Shown: in pieces, positions 18,199 to 27,746 of the stretch
Position numbering within the stretch: the first letter of the stretch is position 1
Layout: each line of letters begins with the position of its first letter
From: Pelolinea sp.
GTDB lineage: Bacteria; Chloroflexota; Anaerolineae; Anaerolineales; Anaerolineaceae
Direction of reading: 5' to 3'
NCBI GenBank assembly: GCA_030692365.1
Contig: JAUYCC010000026.1
Location: 1 to 64,000, forward strand
DNA length: 64,000 nucleotides
Notes under the pieces: model-generated
What the model saw: the letters and a program-made list of their open reading frames with translations, nothing else
Told to the model about the DNA's origin: nothing
The model's database searches: none
Program-made: the position numbers and the translations under genes

Positions 18199-18987
18199 TC
18201 ATCCCTTGATCAATTTCAAGGCTGCGGCGGCTGCTTCCTTGGAAGGACCGACAGGTTCAAATTCCAGGCCGACGTAATGCTTGTAGCCTGCGTCGCGCAG
18301 TTTAGCGAGCACTACCGGAAAATTGATCTCTCCGGTGCCTGGCTGGTGTCGGCCGGGCACATCAGCTACATGCACATGGCCGATCGCATCCAGGTTCCTG
18401 GTTAGGCGTTCGATCAGGTTTCCTTCAGTGATTTGCTGATGGTAGATATCAAACAACAGGCGGATATTGGGGCTGTTGACTTTGCGCACCAATTCAAAGC
18501 CAACCTCCGAGTTTTTTAGCCAGTAACCAGCATGGTCCACCAAGTTATTAAGTGGTTCGAGAACTATTGTGATACCGGCGTTTTCTGCCAGCGGCGCGAT
18601 AAGCTTCATGCCCTCGAGGACACTCTGGTATTTCTCCTTTTCACTTAATTCAGGGAACTGGAATTTAACGCTGCGATCATCACCCAGTTCGTCGGTCAGG
18701 AGGAACATTTCCTTCGTCTTCATTTCCACGCCCATAGCCAGTGACTCCTTAATACCAGCCACGAAGCTCTCGCGGTGGGCGGGATTGATGAGCGTACCGC
18801 CGCGGTTGGACTGGAAGGTAGCGATAGCGATTCCTACATCATTAGCTGTTTTCTTAATGGCTGGCATATCTTTGTTATCCCAGTTCCAGAATTCCACCGC
18901 GTCAAACCCCTGTTCCTTGGCAATTTTTATACGATCAAGGAAGGGATACTCGGTGTAAATCATCTCGATACAAACTGATGCTTTCAT
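18199..18987 (-). CDS. Hydroxypyruvate isomerase-like / xylose isomerase-like TIM barrel
   Basis: IVLEPLNNLVDHAGYWL, LLFDIYHQQITEGNL, HVADVPGRHQPGTGEINF. Confidence 0.8.
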   Translation of the reverse strand: MKASVCIEMIYTEYPFLDRIKIAKEQGFDAVEFWNWDNKDMPAIKKTANDVGIAIATFQSNRGGTLINPAHRESFVAGIKESLAMGVEMKTKEMFLLTDELGDDRSVKFQFPELSEKEKYQSVLEGMKLIAPLAENAGITIVLEPLNNLVDHAGYWLKNSEVGFELVRKVNSPNIRLLFDIYHQQITEGNLIERLTRNLDAIGHVHVADVPGRHQPGTGEINFPVVLAKLRDAGYKHYVGLEFEPVGPSKEAAAAALKLIKG

Positions 18988-19009
18988 TTTCTATCCTTAT
19001 AAAAAAGAT

Positions 19010-20044
19010 TTAATTATTTGTCAAAACCGCACATGATTCTCGTTCAATTAATTGGGCTTTAAGAACTACACGTTTATAAACAGGTTCAGTGTCATGATTG
19101 CGCTTGAGATGCTGCTTAATTTGGATGCGCTCAATCAACAGGTCCACTGCCATTTTAGCCATTTCCCCTATGGGTTGTGCCATGGTTGTCAGAGCGGGAT
19201 AGACCGTCCGGGATAAGGGGATATTATCAAATCCCACCAGCGAGATATGCTCCGGGATCCTTTTTCCACTAACTTGAATTGCGCGGATTGCGCCCAGCGC
19301 CATCATATCATTGCATACAAATACAGCGGTTGGAGGGTCAGGGTTTTTCAGCAGCTCCCTCATACAAGTTTCCCCGCTCTCATACCGGAAATCACCCTGA
19401 TGGATAAGGGCTTCATCAATTGGAATGCCTGCATCTTCCAGAGCACGTTTATATCCTTCCACGCGTAATGCGCTGGGAGTCGCCAGTGATGGACCCGCAA
19501 TACAGGCAATGCGTTTATGGTTGAGGGAGATCAGATAGCGAGTAGCGTCATACCCTCCCTTGTGGTTGTCAATCAGGACAATATCGGAAGTTAGACTGGG
19601 AATATCACGGTCCGCGACCACGATGGGAATATCCACATCCATCGGTTTAAAAATGTTTTCCTTCGCGGCGCCTGCGGAAATAAATATGATTCCGTCAACC
19701 TGTTTCTCAAGGAGAACATCAATATATCTTTTTTCCTTCTCACGGTCATCGTCGGTGTTGCACAGGATGACGCTGTAACCGTATTCAAAACCTTTGTCCT
19801 CAATTTTCCGGGAAATTTCAGCAAAAAAGAGGTTTGAAATATCAGGGATAACAAGTCCGATGGTTCGGGTGCGCCCGCTGCGCAAGCTGCGCGCCAGCGT
19901 ATTGGGTCGGTAATTAAGCGCTTCCATCGCGCCATAAACGCGTGCCTTCAGGTCATCGCTGACATAACGGGTCTCATTGATCACGTGTGATACGGTTGTG
20001 ATCGAAACTCCCGCTTTTTCTGCGACATCTTTAATATTAGCCAT
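19010..20044 (-). CDS. LacI family transcriptional regulator
   Basis: MANIKDVAEKAGVSITTVSHVINETRYVSDDLKARVYGAMEALNYRPNTLARSL. Confidence 0.92.
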   Translation of the reverse strand: MANIKDVAEKAGVSITTVSHVINETRYVSDDLKARVYGAMEALNYRPNTLARSLRSGRTRTIGLVIPDISNLFFAEISRKIEDKGFEYGYSVILCNTDDDREKEKRYIDVLLEKQVDGIIFISAGAAKENIFKPMDVDIPIVVADRDIPSLTSDIVLIDNHKGGYDATRYLISLNHKRIACIAGPSLATPSALRVEGYKRALEDAGIPIDEALIHQGDFRYESGETCMRELLKNPDPPTAVFVCNDMMALGAIRAIQVSGKRIPEHISLVGFDNIPLSRTVYPALTTMAQPIGEMAKMAVDLLIERIQIKQHLKRNHDTEPVYKRVVLKAQLIERESCAVLTNN

Positions 20045-20050
20045 TATTAT

Positions 20051-21052
20051 CTAACAGGAACCTGTCAAAATGATTTTTCCGCAGTTTTCTGAAAGAAAAA
20101 CCTCAAAGGCTTTTTCCGCGTCCTTTAATGGGTACCGGTGAGTCACCACTTTTTCCGCCCACAAACCTTTGCGGATCATGGACACCATTTCGTTAAACTC
20201 ATGCGTGTTGAAATTGCGCGACGCATAAATGGTCAGTTCGCGCTGGATCATCTCCCAGGGATCTACAGTCAGACTGTGACTGACGCCGATAATGGCCAGT
20301 ATGCCTCGCTTCTTTATCATCTTTAACGCCTGATGAGCGGCTTTTTCGTTCCCCACACACTCAAAACCCACTTCAATTCCCCGTCCGCTGGTCCAGTCCA
20401 GAATTTTCGCTTCTGTGTCTTTATCTGTGGGATCCAGAATGAGTTCGGGATGGTTATATTTTGCGGCCATTTCCTGGCGATAGGGGTTCATATCAAATAC
20501 AGCCACCCGGGCACCCAAAAAAGTCGCCACCGCGGCCGCTTCAAACCCGATCGGGCCAGCCCCCCACACCGCCACCTGATCACCAGGTTTCAATCCGGCG
20601 CGTTTGACAGCGCGGAAAGCAGTGCCGAGCACATCCACAATGAGCGCGCCGGTTTCATAAGAAATATCATCCAGCAGCGGGTGGCAGTTATCCTCGGGTA
20701 TCAGCAGGTATTCCGCGAAACCACCATCCCATTCATACCCCGGCACCTGCAGTTGGTTACAAAAATACAGATCGCCGTTCAGGCAGTGCTCGCAGGCACG
20801 GCAGGTGATGTGGCAGTTGATCGCCACCCGGTCGCCCACCCGCGCCCAGGATGGTTTATCTACCTCAACAATCTTCCCGGCAATCTCATGCCCGGGGATG
20901 GTTTTCTGCCCTTCTTCAAGCAAGGGGTGGCGGTCTGTTCCGCAAATGCCGGCTGCGGTAACTTTTACAACTACATTTTTTCCATTTGGTTTTGGCGTTG
21001 GAATTTCATCAATTGATATTTTTCCGTCTCCTAAAAAATGAACACCGAACAT
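20051..21052 (-). CDS. Zn-dependent alcohol/polyol dehydrogenase (MDR)
   Basis: GICGTDRHPL, GHEIAGKIVEVD, C-rich CRACEHCLNGDLYFC structural Zn site. Confidence 0.85.
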   Translation of the reverse strand: MFGVHFLGDGKISIDEIPTPKPNGKNVVVKVTAAGICGTDRHPLLEEGQKTIPGHEIAGKIVEVDKPSWARVGDRVAINCHITCRACEHCLNGDLYFCNQLQVPGYEWDGGFAEYLLIPEDNCHPLLDDISYETGALIVDVLGTAFRAVKRAGLKPGDQVAVWGAGPIGFEAAAVATFLGARVAVFDMNPYRQEMAAKYNHPELILDPTDKDTEAKILDWTSGRGIEVGFECVGNEKAAHQALKMIKKRGILAIIGVSHSLTVDPWEMIQRELTIYASRNFNTHEFNEMVSMIRKGLWAEKVVTHRYPLKDAEKAFEVFLSENCGKIILTGSC

Positions 21053-21070
21053 AAATCTCTCCTTTAAGTA

Positions 21071-22231
21071 TCATAATTTTTCATTCAGGACTTCTTCATA
21101 AATAGCTAACACATTTTCTATAGGAGTATCAGGTTGAAAATCATGTGACGGTGAAATTATGTAACCGTTATATTTTCCAAGCGTTCTAATTCTTTGTCTC
21201 ACTTCCTCCTTAACATCTTCTACCGTCCCATGGGGTAGAGTTTCTTGTTCGTCTATCCCACCAAAAAATACAATTTCTTTTCCAAACTCATTTCCTAATT
21301 CAAATGGATCCATTCCAGTAGCTCGCGGCTGGATAGGATTTAGAATATCCACGCCAATCTCGATTAGGTCCGGAATAATTGGACGAATTCCTCCACATGA
21401 ATGATGACAATACTTCAGCCCAAAGCTATGCACTACAGATACTGTTTTTTCATAACGTGGTTTTATAAATTTTCTCCACATCTTTGGACTCATCATCATT
21501 CCTTTTTGTGATCCAAAATCATCTCCGCAGAAAACACCATCAACTTTTCCTTTTACTTTTTCCATGCATCTTTTAAGGTATGTAATATTAAAATCACATA
21601 CTTTATCTAGTAAGGTTTCAGCGGAATTTGGAGATATTACTAAATCTATAAATAATTTTTCTGTTCCCCTAATAAACCTGGAAATATCGTGGAATCCATT
21701 CATCATGAGGAAAATGAAAAAACCATCAAATCTCGGTACTAAATCTGATAATGAGGCATAATCATACAAATCTAAATCTGGAGAGGGATAAGAAACTATT
21801 GTCTTATAATCGTCTATTTTTGAAAGAGGTGGATCATACATTTCAATATATGTTCCATAAGGGTACTCGAATTCTTTAAATTTAATTCCCCACGCTCCTT
21901 CAATCGTGTTGTCTTTTAAGCGCTTAATCAAAGGAAAACCATACCAATTACCAATTGTTTTATCTTTCGAAGTTGGGCAACCAAGAATTACCAAATCTAC
22001 ACCCAATTTTTTTCGAAGAGCTATTTCATGATCAGTCCCAAATTCTCTTGGTCCAACTTTTGTTGAATACGTGCTTGTACTGGACGGATTAGGGGGTATT
22101 TCTTTATCAATCCCTAAATATTTCACTAAACGTTCAATTACCTCATATGTTGCATCAAATGCTAGCGGTAAGCGATCAGCAGGTTTATGTTCAATTGCTT
22201 TGTAAACTCTCTCTCTGCTCAGCATATTCAT
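21071..22231 (-). CDS. Uroporphyrinogen decarboxylase-family (URO-D) protein, methyltransferase-like
   Basis: MLSRERVYKAIEHKPADRLP; HHSCGGIRPIIPDLIEIGVDILNPIQ. Confidence 0.75.
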   Translation of the reverse strand: MNMLSRERVYKAIEHKPADRLPLAFDATYEVIERLVKYLGIDKEIPPNPSSTSTYSTKVGPREFGTDHEIALRKKLGVDLVILGCPTSKDKTIGNWYGFPLIKRLKDNTIEGAWGIKFKEFEYPYGTYIEMYDPPLSKIDDYKTIVSYPSPDLDLYDYASLSDLVPRFDGFFIFLMMNGFHDISRFIRGTEKLFIDLVISPNSAETLLDKVCDFNITYLKRCMEKVKGKVDGVFCGDDFGSQKGMMMSPKMWRKFIKPRYEKTVSVVHSFGLKYCHHSCGGIRPIIPDLIEIGVDILNPIQPRATGMDPFELGNEFGKEIVFFGGIDEQETLPHGTVEDVKEEVRQRIRTLGKYNGYIISPSHDFQPDTPIENVLAIYEEVLNEKL

Positions 22232-23196
22232 TTAGCTCTTGTTTTTACAGTTTGATATATTTTTTCCGATGTAAAACCACAACGCTCAAGTAGAGTCGGG
22301 TAAGTAGCAATATGAACAAATTCATCCTGCGTGCCAATTCGAACCAGCCTGGCAGCTGAGCCTTCTTCGGCCAATACTTCTGCAACTGCAGAACCCAGTC
22401 CGCCAATAATGTTGTGTTCTTCTGCGGTAAAAATCATGTCTGTTTCTCTGGCTGCCTTTTTTACAGCTTCCACATCAAGGGGTTTCAATGTGTGCATATC
22501 CAGTACGCGAGTAGAAATGCCCTCTTTCTCAAGGAGAGCAGCTGCATCCAACGCTGCTGCGACCAGAGAGCCAGTCCCAATTAACGTGACATCCTTGCCA
22601 TCTTTCAAGGTGATAGCTTTCCCTATTTCAAAATCAAACTCTTCTTTATACACGATTGGATGATTTTCTCCACCCGTAAACCGCAGGTACACAGGTCCCT
22701 TATATTCCGCTGCGGCCCAGGTAGCTTTCATTACTTCCGCTCCATCCGCGGGGGAAAGAATAACCATATTCGGAATTGAACGCATAATTGCAATATCTTC
22801 GATAGCGTAATGGGTTGTACCCAATGTACCCATCACATAACCACCGTGTGACCCAATTACTTTTACATTAAGTTTAGGATAGGCTACATCTGTACGCACT
22901 TGCTCACAGGCGCGCATGGAAGAAAAGCAAGCGAAACTGGTAGCGAAAACAGTCTTGCCATACAAGGCCATCCCTGCCGCCACACCGATCATATTCTGCT
23001 CAGCAATGCCTACTTGGAAGAAACGGTCAGGAAAAGTTTTGGAAAATTCCCTCACTTTGGTGGCATCTGCCAGATCAGCAGTGACCACCACCACCTCCGG
23101 TTTTTCCTTCGCGATTTCAAGAATGGTTTTACCGAAAGTTCCCCTTTCACCCAACTCTGACCATCTTTTAGCGTTGGTTTCGTTAACAGTTAGCAT
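22228..23196 (-). CDS. Transketolase C-terminal subunit
   Basis: DLADATKVREFSKTFPDRFFQVGIAEQNMIGVAAGMA. Confidence 0.85.
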   Translation of the reverse strand: MLTVNETNAKRWSELGERGTFGKTILEIAKEKPEVVVVTADLADATKVREFSKTFPDRFFQVGIAEQNMIGVAAGMALYGKTVFATSFACFSSMRACEQVRTDVAYPKLNVKVIGSHGGYVMGTLGTTHYAIEDIAIMRSIPNMVILSPADGAEVMKATWAAAEYKGPVYLRFTGGENHPIVYKEEFDFEIGKAITLKDGKDVTLIGTGSLVAAALDAAALLEKEGISTRVLDMHTLKPLDVEAVKKAARETDMIFTAEEHNIIGGLGSAVAEVLAEEGSAARLVRIGTQDEFVHIATYPTLLERCGFTSEKIYQTVKTRAK

Positions 23197-24065
23197 CTTG
23201 TAGTCTCCTTTCCATCGGTGGAAAATCCCAGTTCCATATAAGCCTGTCGAGCCTGCTCACTGGTTAAACGGCCATAATGCCATGCGTTATCATCTTCAAA
23301 GAAGGATACACCCTTGCCTTTAATAGTGTGCGCAATAACCACATAAGGACGTCCCACCGGTCTGCTTTTAATATGTAGAGCGTCTAAAATTTCTCCGACA
23401 TTGTGCCCGTCAATTTCTCGCACCAACCAGCCAAATGAACGCCATTTTTCTGCCATATCATCCATTTGGATAATTTCACGGCTGAGTCCATCGCTTTGCA
23501 TACGGTTGCGGTCCACAATTGCCACAAGGTTATCCAGACGGTACTGGTTGGCAGTCATAATTGCCTCCCAGACCGATCCTTCATCACATTCACCATCACC
23601 CAGCAGGCAGTACACGGTGAAATTCTTTTTGTCCAGCTTGGCGCCCAAGGCATACCCGACCGCGATGGGCAGCCCATGCCCCAGCGAACCGGTGGAGGCT
23701 TCAATCCCATAGCGCAGATTCATGCAGGGATGTCCAACCAGGTCACTTTCATCTGTATCGAAGGTTAATAATTGCTCAACGGGAAAATAACCTGCCAATG
23801 CAAGCGCCGGATAATATCCCAAAACGCCATGACCCTTGCTAAGAATAAATCTGTCACGTTCTTCCCAAATGGGATTTTTAGGGTCATGCTTCATGATGTG
23901 AAAATACAATGAGGCTGTAATATCGGTCATAGAATAACCAGGACCCAAATGCGCACCGGCGCCCGCTTTGACCGCGACCAAACCCATATCCACAGAAAGT
24001 TTGCGCATCATGCGGGCTTTCTCTTCGATACCGGTAATTACCTCACATCTTGTTTTTTCGTTCAT
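23190..24065 (-). CDS. Transketolase N-terminal subunit
   Basis: RDRFILSKGHGVLGYYPALA; LGDGECDEGSVWEAIMTANQYRLDNLVAIVDRN. Confidence 0.85.
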   Translation of the reverse strand: MNEKTRCEVITGIEEKARMMRKLSVDMGLVAVKAGAGAHLGPGYSMTDITASLYFHIMKHDPKNPIWEERDRFILSKGHGVLGYYPALALAGYFPVEQLLTFDTDESDLVGHPCMNLRYGIEASTGSLGHGLPIAVGYALGAKLDKKNFTVYCLLGDGECDEGSVWEAIMTANQYRLDNLVAIVDRNRMQSDGLSREIIQMDDMAEKWRSFGWLVREIDGHNVGEILDALHIKSRPVGRPYVVIAHTIKGKGVSFFEDDNAWHYGRLTSEQARQAYMELGFSTDGKETTRC

Positions 24066-24073
24066 TATGTCTC

Positions 24074-25096
24074 CTATGGATATACAACTATCTTCATCGC
24101 TTTGCGCTGCGCGAGCAGGTCCAGCCCTTGATGCAGCTCTTTCAGCGGCATTTTATGCGAGATTAGCCCATCCAAATCGAGCGAGCGGCTTTCCAGCACT
24201 TTCACCGCCGCGGGGAATGTCGCATTCGCCAGCCATGCGCCAAAAACAGTGATTTCCTTAAAAGTGACCTGGCTTTGGGGGAAGGTTGCCACTGCCTGGG
24301 TGTTGACACCGAAAGCGACCACCTTGCCGCCTTTGCGTACCGCTTTGATGGCATCAGCCAACCCTGAACCTGCAGCGTCCACCACCACATCCGCGCCAAT
24401 GCCGGTGTGCTTTAAAACGAATTTCTCAAAATCTTCTTTGGAAGGGTCAATAACCAAATCAAAACCCATCTTGCGGCTGTAGTCCAGCCGGTAATCGGAC
24501 ATATCCGCGATGATGATCTTGCCGGCGCCTGCGGCTTTAAACATTTGGGCGTATAGCTGGCCGATCGGGCCTGCCCCGATCACTACTACCGATTCACCTG
24601 GCTGCAGGCGTACTTTATTTGTACCGTTAACCACATCCGCCAGCATCTCGGCAAACGCTCCGTGTTCCACCTGAACGCTGTCATCCATTTTAAAAGCCAA
24701 TTTACTGGCTACCACGTTGTATTCCGCGTAAGCGCCATTCACATGAATGCCAATCGCGCCAATATTCTCGCACAAATTGGGCAAGTGGATCTGACAATAA
24801 GTGCATGTGCCGCAATAATCGTTGGGCAGCACCACCACCCGGTCGTCGACCTTGACATTGGTAACCTCGGCGCCCACCTCAACAATCCGGCCCACATACT
24901 CATGGCCCAGGATGGTTCCGGGTGTGGCAATATACCCGGGCGGAACCGCGACGATATGCACATCCGTACCACAAATGCCTACCGCTTCGACCTTCAGTTT
25001 CACCTGATCCGGTTTGGTAATTTGCGGGACTGGCACATCTTTAAGAGTCAGTTTTCCTTCGCCTTCAAAAATCGCGGCTAACATTTTTTCTGACAT
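24074..25096 (-). CDS. Zn-dependent alcohol dehydrogenase (threonine/sorbitol dehydrogenase-like)
   Basis: GICGTDVHI, GHEYVGRIVEVG, CGTCTYCQIHLPNLC. Confidence 0.85.
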   Translation of the reverse strand: MSEKMLAAIFEGEGKLTLKDVPVPQITKPDQVKLKVEAVGICGTDVHIVAVPPGYIATPGTILGHEYVGRIVEVGAEVTNVKVDDRVVVLPNDYCGTCTYCQIHLPNLCENIGAIGIHVNGAYAEYNVVASKLAFKMDDSVQVEHGAFAEMLADVVNGTNKVRLQPGESVVVIGAGPIGQLYAQMFKAAGAGKIIIADMSDYRLDYSRKMGFDLVIDPSKEDFEKFVLKHTGIGADVVVDAAGSGLADAIKAVRKGGKVVAFGVNTQAVATFPQSQVTFKEITVFGAWLANATFPAAVKVLESRSLDLDGLISHKMPLKELHQGLDLLAQRKAMKIVVYP

Positions 25097-25112
25097 TGCT
25101 GCTCCTTGTAAG

Positions 25113-25508
25113 TTAGAAAATTACCCCGGAAACCAGAATGACATTGGCAAAGGGGGTACATTCGCCTGTACGGATGATGGCGCGTGATTCGGTGCTCAGT
25201 TTTTTAAATTTATCATGAGGTACATAAACCACATCAGCATCCTTGAAAATATCCTTGATAGCTTGGGCAAGTTTAGGATTCTTGTCCCTCAATTCTTCAG
25301 CCAGAATAATCTGCTGGACTTTTAATTCGCTGGCCACAGCTTTGGTAACATCTATAAAGCCCGGAAGCCCAGGGGTTACAGCGATGTCGATTCGCCACAG
25401 GTAATCCGGGATGGATAATCCCGCGTCACAAATTGTCAGTTTATCCATATGCCCCATGCTGGCAACGAGTTGTGAAATATCTTGGTTTAACACTCCTTTT
25501 ATTTTCAT
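25113..25508 (-). CDS. rbsD: RbsD/FucU-type sugar pyranase/mutarotase
   Basis: MKIKGVLNQDISQLVASMGHMDKLTICDAGLSIP; start at MKIKG preferred. Confidence 0.85.
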   Translation of the reverse strand: MKIKGVLNQDISQLVASMGHMDKLTICDAGLSIPDYLWRIDIAVTPGLPGFIDVTKAVASELKVQQIILAEELRDKNPKLAQAIKDIFKDADVVYVPHDKFKKLSTESRAIIRTGECTPFANVILVSGVIF

Positions 25509-25669
25509 AAATCTACTCCTCAACGTTTGTTAATCCTTTGCGCATAATTATATTTTTTTGCGGAAATTTTATTTTCTGCAAAAATTTTATTGGGAAATGC
25601 ATAATACTTCTCATCATTATGCAATTCTTTTAATAAGTAAGCTGTTTTCTTCAATCAATGTGAATCTTT

Positions 25670-26677
25670 TTATACGGCTTTGACTTCTTCCTTTCTCATT
25701 GTTGGTGCAATATAGCGTACCTTTTGGGCTTCAATCAGCATAGCAATAATGATTACGAACCCACGAATTGTCTCAACCCAGAACACATTAACCGCCATCA
25801 TGTTTAGTCCGGCGCTGATGACAGTTAGAAGAAGAACACCGCCCAATCCATTGATCACCTTTCCCTGGCCGCCTTTTAGACTAATACCACCAATCACTGA
25901 AGCAGCCATCACCTCAAATATCATGCCGTCCCCTAACGAGCTCATTGCATTGGTCAATCTCGCTGCAAGTACCCAGCCAGCAAAGGCGGCCATAAATCCG
26001 CTTATCATATACACTTGGATTATTCTTCGCTCGGGTTTGACACCAGAAGCCAATGCAGCTTTACGGTTTGCACCCACGGCATAAAGTTCCCGCCCAAATG
26101 GCGTATGTGTAGTTATCACATATGCGATAGCAAACATGACAATTAAAACAATTACGGGCAGGGGAACAGGGCCTACTTTATGAAGACCAATTTCATTAAA
26201 TGCGGGAATTTTATTATAAGCGGTTTGCCCTCCATTAACCACTAACATGACACCCCGCAACGCAATTAACATGGCCAATGTTTCAACAAAATTGTTCATG
26301 CGAAATTTGGTAATCATCACACCATTAAAAAGACCAATCAATATTCCCATCAACAGAATGATTGGGATGGCAACATAAATTGGCAGCATTAAACCGCTGC
26401 CATAAACAGGCCAACCGGACCCGTTCATAAGCCAGATTCCGATTAATCCGGCCAATCCCAAAACAGATGATGCGGAAAGGTCAAAATTTCCTGTAATAAG
26501 CGTAAAGCTCTGGCCAATGACAAGCAACCCCAAGACTGAGGCATTTAAGAGAATATTCAGGAAATTTACAGCACTAAAAAAGTTTTTTGCCAAGTTCCCA
26601 AAGAAAATCATCACAATGGCCAATAAAAACCAAATCAGATTATCCATTAAAAATGGGATAAATTTTTTCGAATTCAT
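25670..26677 (-). CDS. Ribose-type ABC transporter permease
   Basis: ILLNASVLGLLVIGQSFTLITGNFDLSASSVLGL; VMAASVIGGISLKGGQG. Confidence 0.85.
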   Translation of the reverse strand: MNSKKFIPFLMDNLIWFLLAIVMIFFGNLAKNFFSAVNFLNILLNASVLGLLVIGQSFTLITGNFDLSASSVLGLAGLIGIWLMNGSGWPVYGSGLMLPIYVAIPIILLMGILIGLFNGVMITKFRMNNFVETLAMLIALRGVMLVVNGGQTAYNKIPAFNEIGLHKVGPVPLPVIVLIVMFAIAYVITTHTPFGRELYAVGANRKAALASGVKPERRIIQVYMISGFMAAFAGWVLAARLTNAMSSLGDGMIFEVMAASVIGGISLKGGQGKVINGLGGVLLLTVISAGLNMMAVNVFWVETIRGFVIIIAMLIEAQKVRYIAPTMRKEEVKAV

Positions 26678-26711
26678 CTAGATTAATTCTCCTTTATATT
26701 GATGTTTTTTC

Positions 26712-27743
26712 CTATGCTTCTTTTACCTTTTCAACAGTTGATACTGATTTTCCATCAGAATCTGTACTTTTAAATCGCACTTTTTGTGCATCGATCAGCA
26801 TAGCAAACAGTATAACTACACCTCTAACTGCATCAATCATGAATCCAGAAACCCTCATCAGGTTTAGTCCTGAGTTAATGGATGCCAGCAGCAAAACGCC
26901 GCCAAGCGCACCGATCATTTTGCCGCGGCCGCCGAAGAGGGATATACCGCCTATCACAGCCGCGGCTTGAATTTCGAAAATCATTCCTTTACCCAACTGT
27001 TCCATTGCAACACCGATACGCCCTAACTGCATCCATGCGGCAAAAGCAGCCATAAATCCGCTAATCAGATATACCTGGCGGATAAGTTTTTCAGGGTTAA
27101 TTCCCGAAGCTAAAGCGGCATCTCTGTTCCCGCCCACAGCGTACATATTTCGCCCAAATCGCGTGTAATTGGTAATAAAAAAAGCGATTATGAAAAGAAT
27201 TACCATGACAAGTACACTAATTGGAAATAGTCCGATATTTCCTCCTCCTAGTACCAGAAATGATTTTGGCATGCCGGTAATAGACTCGCCTTCATTCCAT
27301 ACTAAAACCATACCTCTCAAGATGATCAACATTGCCAATGTGACGATGAAGTTATTCATCTTAAGTTTTGTAATGAGAATGCCATTTATCCACCCGATCA
27401 ACAGTCCAACTGCAAACATAGCTGTAAGGCCGATAGCCGGGGAAAGCATCCAGCCACTTCCAAAGTAAGGAGCTTCAGCCGGAGTTATTAACCATGCGCC
27501 AATTATTGCAGTTAATCCAAGGGTCGATTCAGCACTTAGATCAAAATTACCTGTAATGAGGGTGAAACTCTGTCCGACAACCATGACACCCAATACGGCA
27601 GAATGAACAAGAATATTGGTAAAGTTCTGTTGAGTAAAATAATGTGGTGATGATGATGAAAAAAGCGATATTGAGATTAGCAACAGAATCCAAATGAGGT
27701 TATCGAGTAAGGCAACTATTATTTTGTTTTTGTTGATTTTCAT
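26712..27743 (-). CDS. Ribose-type ABC transporter permease (second)
   Basis: VMVVGQSFTLITGNFDLSAESTLGL; AAAVIGGISLFGGRGKM. Confidence 0.85.
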   Translation of the reverse strand: MKINKNKIIVALLDNLIWILLLISISLFSSSSPHYFTQQNFTNILVHSAVLGVMVVGQSFTLITGNFDLSAESTLGLTAIIGAWLITPAEAPYFGSGWMLSPAIGLTAMFAVGLLIGWINGILITKLKMNNFIVTLAMLIILRGMVLVWNEGESITGMPKSFLVLGGGNIGLFPISVLVMVILFIIAFFITNYTRFGRNMYAVGGNRDAALASGINPEKLIRQVYLISGFMAAFAAWMQLGRIGVAMEQLGKGMIFEIQAAAVIGGISLFGGRGKMIGALGGVLLLASINSGLNLMRVSGFMIDAVRGVVILFAMLIDAQKVRFKSTDSDGKSVSTVEKVKEA

Positions 27744-27746
27744 GGG

